Source: Saksenaea vasiformis B4078
Taxonomy: Eukaryota; Mucoromycota; Mucoromycetes; Mucorales; Saksenaeaceae
Direction: 5' to 3'
Assembly: GCA_000697055.1 (NCBI GenBank)
Contig: JNDT01002369.1
Span: 44,024-108,023 of the forward strand
Length of the DNA: 64,000 nucleotides
Positions 60,692 through 64,000 of the stretch are shown here, piece after piece. How positions within the stretch are numbered: position 1 is the stretch's first letter; the number at the start of each line of letters is the position of its first letter. The notes beneath the pieces are model-generated. The model made no database searches. It saw only the letters and a program-made list of their open reading frames with translations, and was not told the origin of the DNA. A program made the translations under genes and the position numbers.

Positions 60692-63600
60692 TTACTGCCT
60701 AACTGTCCTGGACAGTGCTGCCGGGCGAGATGCTAATTGGCATCCTGATTCGATGTAGCGAACTAGTATATCACGAATATTTCGGCCGGCATTAACATCC
60801 CTATTCCAAAACTAATCAAATAGTTAAGTATCAACGTGTCAAGCCAAGCAGTACGGCTTACTAGAGATGTTCTGATTCCTCGTCTATCATATGCGCACTG
60901 AGGGCACAGTCGGATAGGATGGACGATATTTCTATAATTGTTGCGAGCTATTCCTGTGTTAAAGAAATATTTATAACAGCCTGACTAACTCATACCGGGT
61001 CGGCGTCTATTGGGGCATTCACTGCTTAGATGCAGAATCTGCTCGTCGTCACTTAAGCAGTATTGACGTTTGTGCTTGTGATGCCGGCGTCTGATATACT
61101 TCTTACTAGAGATCAATTCATATGAGTCAGGTTTCCACTGTGTCCATTTGTTTCCCAAACATACCGATGATTACACAGTTGCATGTTATAGTCACGGAAA
61201 TCGACTGTATCGTGATGACATATGCTGCATACTTTGCTGGTTTTGTACTCGTCTACGCATATGACTGGACATCGCTATGCTAGCACCTTGCGAAAGGTCT
61301 ACACATGGATAGTAAATATTAATAGGATTCTCACTACCAAGAGAACTTCAACACTCTCACCTTCACCGGTAACGGTGCATATGTCTTATAGCCTCCACTA
61401 TGCAGGTCGGCATCTCCGTATGCCACAAATGCCCGCCGCTGGTCACGTCTACTGTTTTGTGCCTCACGATGCTGACGACGTTGGCGATACCGCGCTTTTT
61501 TGTTCTGTTTTTGCACATTTGCAACTGGAGGCTGACCCAGTGAAATAATTAATGAACGAAGAATAAGCAGGCAAATGCTCACCAGGGTTGAATTGGGATA
61601 AAATCCCCCGACTTGATCCGCGATAACGTCCATGGTCATACTTCTGGAAGAGCCCTGCAAGGCACGCCTTTCCCTGTGTCTGTAATGACGGTTGAACTCA
61701 TCCATTCTGGAAAAGTCCGTTCAATATGACCACATATTGACAAGAACATTCTGTTGCTACCTCTGTTTTTCGCTAAATTGCGCCATAAGAAAGTGCTGGG
61801 ATTCCGGAACAGATGAGGCCGTCTTAGGATGTTCCGAAAGACAATCGTAGATTTCCTGCATGTTGGCACTTTCACGATTTTTCCTTTCTATCTGAAGACT
61901 CCAGTTAAATTTGGAGCTGGCACTAAAAAAGCATGCAGTTATTGCACTGACTACATACAGGATCTTGTTCTTACTAATAATAACCGTTCGTGACAGAAAA
62001 TGTATGGCTATTTCTTGCCTCTTCATCATGAAGATCCTCCGCTGTGTCTACGGCGGTCACAAGGGAACGAATACCTACGAAATACGTATATAGCCTTTGT
62101 TAGATTCTTTGTAACAAGGAGCATACCAGGATCGATTCCCACAATGCGAGTTCTTTCAGGGTCTAAATGGCGTGCGACCGTTAAGCCCGTGGGCTCCTTC
62201 TTCAAATGATAGATGCCACAATGCAAATCAGAGAAATCCCTGTTACGAAGAAGGAACTGAAAGTCTCTTTGGGAGGACGGATAAGATGCTGAAATGCAAC
62301 CTTTCTGTTAGCGTGCTCCACGATATAACAAAACTGGACTGACCTTGGTTTGGTTTGCGAGATTTAAATCTGACTGCCACCATAACACCATCCGTTTCAA
62401 AGCCATAATCAGACTCTACTTCTGGTAGCTCATCGTTGTTTATCCCTTATATGACAAGTGTAAGGACATTACTTCCATGCAGTTGAATATGACCAAACCT
62501 TGTGCCCGGCGGCGGCGAGGCATGACTCTATCAAGACAAAAAATTGCTTCCCAAAGTTGTTCGCTGTATATCATGTCCTTGAGCGCATTATTGAAGGTAT
62601 GAAAGCCTTGCAAAGGACCCTAACGTAAGAGAGTCAATTTTTCTTCCGTCAATTTATGCTTTTTTTACGAGACACCTACTGCTAGATTTTCCGGGAGGTT
62701 GGTGGTAATGTCTTTAAGCGCCCAGTAAAGTATTTTACCGGTTACGGGGAAGTAGCCTAGCGTAGTATTATTGCTTAGCCCATACTATGGTTCAAAGAAG
62801 GTCACCGGGTTCCAGCTTACCTATCTGGTTTTTAGCCATTGGAACGAGAGCCCAGCCTTTTCCATTGAGTTCATTTGTTTGCTTAAGCATCAATGCTGAG
62901 AGACGAAGCATACACGGAAGCAACCGCTGGCTTTCATCGTCACTGAGGTCTGCGGTTATATCTACATTACCAAGGTTTTCCTGGTAAACATTCTGAAACT
63001 CTCTAGCAAGCACCCAACGGTACGTAATCGTGAGAAAGAAAATAACTTCGTATCTTGTCTTATCATACCCATAAAAACTTCAAGTTCGGTGATTGAATCA
63101 TCATCTAAAGTTGCCCATGCACTACGGTCAAAAAGTTCTTGTGTTGTTATTCCCTGGACACATCTGGATGCTACAAATTGGAAGCAAGGCGATATACCTA
63201 CCAAGAGAACTTCAACACTCTCACCTTCACCGGTAACGGTGCATATGTCTTATAGCCTCCACTATGCAGGTCGGCATCTCCGTATGCCACAAATGCCCGC
63301 CGCTGGTCACGTCTACTGTTTTGTGCCTCACGATGCTGACGACGTTGGCGATACCGCGCTTTTTTGTTCTGTTTTTGCACATTTGCAACTGGAGGCTGAC
63401 GCAGAGAGATAATTAATGAACGAAGAATAAGCAGGCAAATGCTCACCAGGATTGAATTGGGATAAAATCCCCCGACTTGATCCGCGATAACGTCCATGGT
63501 CATACTTCTGGAAGAGCCCTGCAAGGCACGCCTTTCCCTGTGTCTGTAATGACGGTTGAACTCATCCATTCTGGAAAAGTCCATTCAATATGACCACATA

Positions 63601-64000
63601 TTGGCAAGAACGTTCTGTAGCTACCTCTGTTTTTCGCTAAATTGTGTCATGAGAAAGCGCTGGAATTCCGGAACAGATAAGGCCGTCTTGGCATGTTCCG
63701 AAAGACGATCGTAGACTTCCTGCATGTTGGCAATTTCACGATTTTTCCTTTCTATCTGAAGACTACAGTTAAATTTGGAGCTGGCTCTAAAAAAGCATGC
63801 AGTTATTGCACTGACTACATACAGGATCTTGTTCTTACTGATAATAACCGTTCGTGACAGAAAATGTATGGCTATTTCTTGCCTCTTCATCATGAAGATC
63901 CTCCGCTGTGTCTACGGCGGTCACAAGGGAACGAATACCTACGAAATACGTATATAGCCTTTGTTAGATTCTTTGTAGCAAGGAGCATACCAGGATCGAT
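60692..64000 (-). CDS. Fanzor, eukaryotic TnpB-like RNA-guided endonuclease (5' end outside window, internal duplication)
   Basis: C-terminal exons 61361 upward, 61165-61274, 60996-61105, 60862-60953 and 60692-60811 join in phase. RuvC-I is RIVGIDPG (exon low end 62127) continuing as IRSLVTAVDTAEDL; the segment before it, YGFETDGVMVAVRFKSRK, is the usual pre-RuvC strand. RuvC-II is VICVDEYKTSKVCSICHHDT, also giving the first CxxC; the second CxxC is LCPQCAYDRRG, and RuvC-III is FWNRDVNAGRNIRDI. All three acidic residues are therefore present. Upstream exons (62790-63190) give FQFVASRCVQGI and WVLAREFQNVYQENL, then LPCMLRLSALMLKQTN and WALVPMAKNQIGKLEPG, matching the Fanzor N-terminal lobe. 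A tandem copy of the central part begins at 63198 and runs off the window. The true first exon is not visible. The family cuts DNA guided by an omega RNA. Confidence 0.88.
61334..62136. repeat. Direct repeat copy A inside the Fanzor gene
   Basis: Matches 63198-64000 base for base with offset 1864 and no indel; about 23 substitutions over 803 bases were counted by eye, most of them between 61535 and 61880. It covers the intron before the RuvC-II exon and the exons up to and including RuvC-I. Confidence 0.95.
63198..64000. repeat. Direct repeat copy B inside the Fanzor gene (continues past the window)
   Basis: Second copy of 61334-62136. It begins at CTACCAAGAG and ends at the window edge inside the codons for the RuvC-I IDPG motif. 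Coding frames remain open in both copies. If the duplication is complete the unit would extend to about 65061. Confidence 0.95.

Noticed and set aside
60900..60953. Zinc-finger-like CPQC segment taken alone as a Zn-finger transcription factor
   Set aside because: Joined to the neighbouring exons it forms the Fanzor/TnpB zinc ribbon followed by NRDVNA.

Overview
The window is genomic DNA of a filamentous fungus, very probably a Mucoromycota of the order Mucorales. The genes carry many short introns (about 45-85 nt, GT...AG) and encode typical fungal proteins: Doa10, Cla4, Lrg1, Osh4-type ORP, fungal PRS1. The mobile elements (Fanzor, Helitron) and the gut-like GH9 cellulase gene also fit early-diverging fungi. 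No rRNA, tRNA or CRISPR array was recognised. Exon junctions below were read by hand from splice signals, reading phase and family conservation.

Layout. 1-3520 (+): 3' part of a Doa10/MARCH6 membrane ubiquitin ligase. 4167-4700 (+): small single-exon gene with a WWE-like C-terminal half. 4701-13296: long gene-poor stretch. 13297-14529 (+): Zn2Cys6 transcription factor. 15809-17702 (-): membrane-anchored GH9 endoglucanase with an altered DAGD motif. 18790-19746 (-) and 19941-20600 (+): divergent SWC5 and TIM22. 20825-22333 (-): Osh4-like oxysterol-binding protein. 22.4-26.3 kb: gene-poor, with related palindromic (MITE-like) repeats. 26314-27556 (+): adenosine-deaminase-like protein. 28548-30162 (-): SLC35C2-type transporter. 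30.7-31.3 kb (+): unrecognised gene. 31367-32457 (+): Elongator subunit ELP5. 34584-38087 (+): LIM-RhoGAP of the Lrg1 type. 39286-41370 (-): cytochrome P450. 41742-46373 (-): eIF4G. 46771-49700 (-): decayed Helitron with a recognisable 3' end. 50632-53188 (-): Cla4-type PAK kinase. 54932-56215 (+) and 56244-57230 (-): convergent WDR92 and UTP11. 58082-58816 (-): mitochondrial uL10. 59243-60521 (-): PRPP synthetase. 60692-64000 (-): a Fanzor gene running off the window.

The most notable item is the Fanzor gene, a eukaryotic TnpB-like RNA-guided nuclease family. All three RuvC motifs (IDPG, VDEYK, NRDVNA) and a CxxC/CxxC zinc ribbon can be read across a consistent set of exons. Its central part is tandemly duplicated with a period of 1864 bp; the copies differ by about 23 substitutions over 803 bp and have no indels. 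The rest of the window is a housekeeping mosaic: translation (eIF4G, uL10m, UTP11, ELP5), polarity signalling (Cla4, Lrg1), mitochondrial import (TIM22), chromatin (SWC5), lipid transfer and ER quality control, separated by gene-poor stretches with degenerate repeats.
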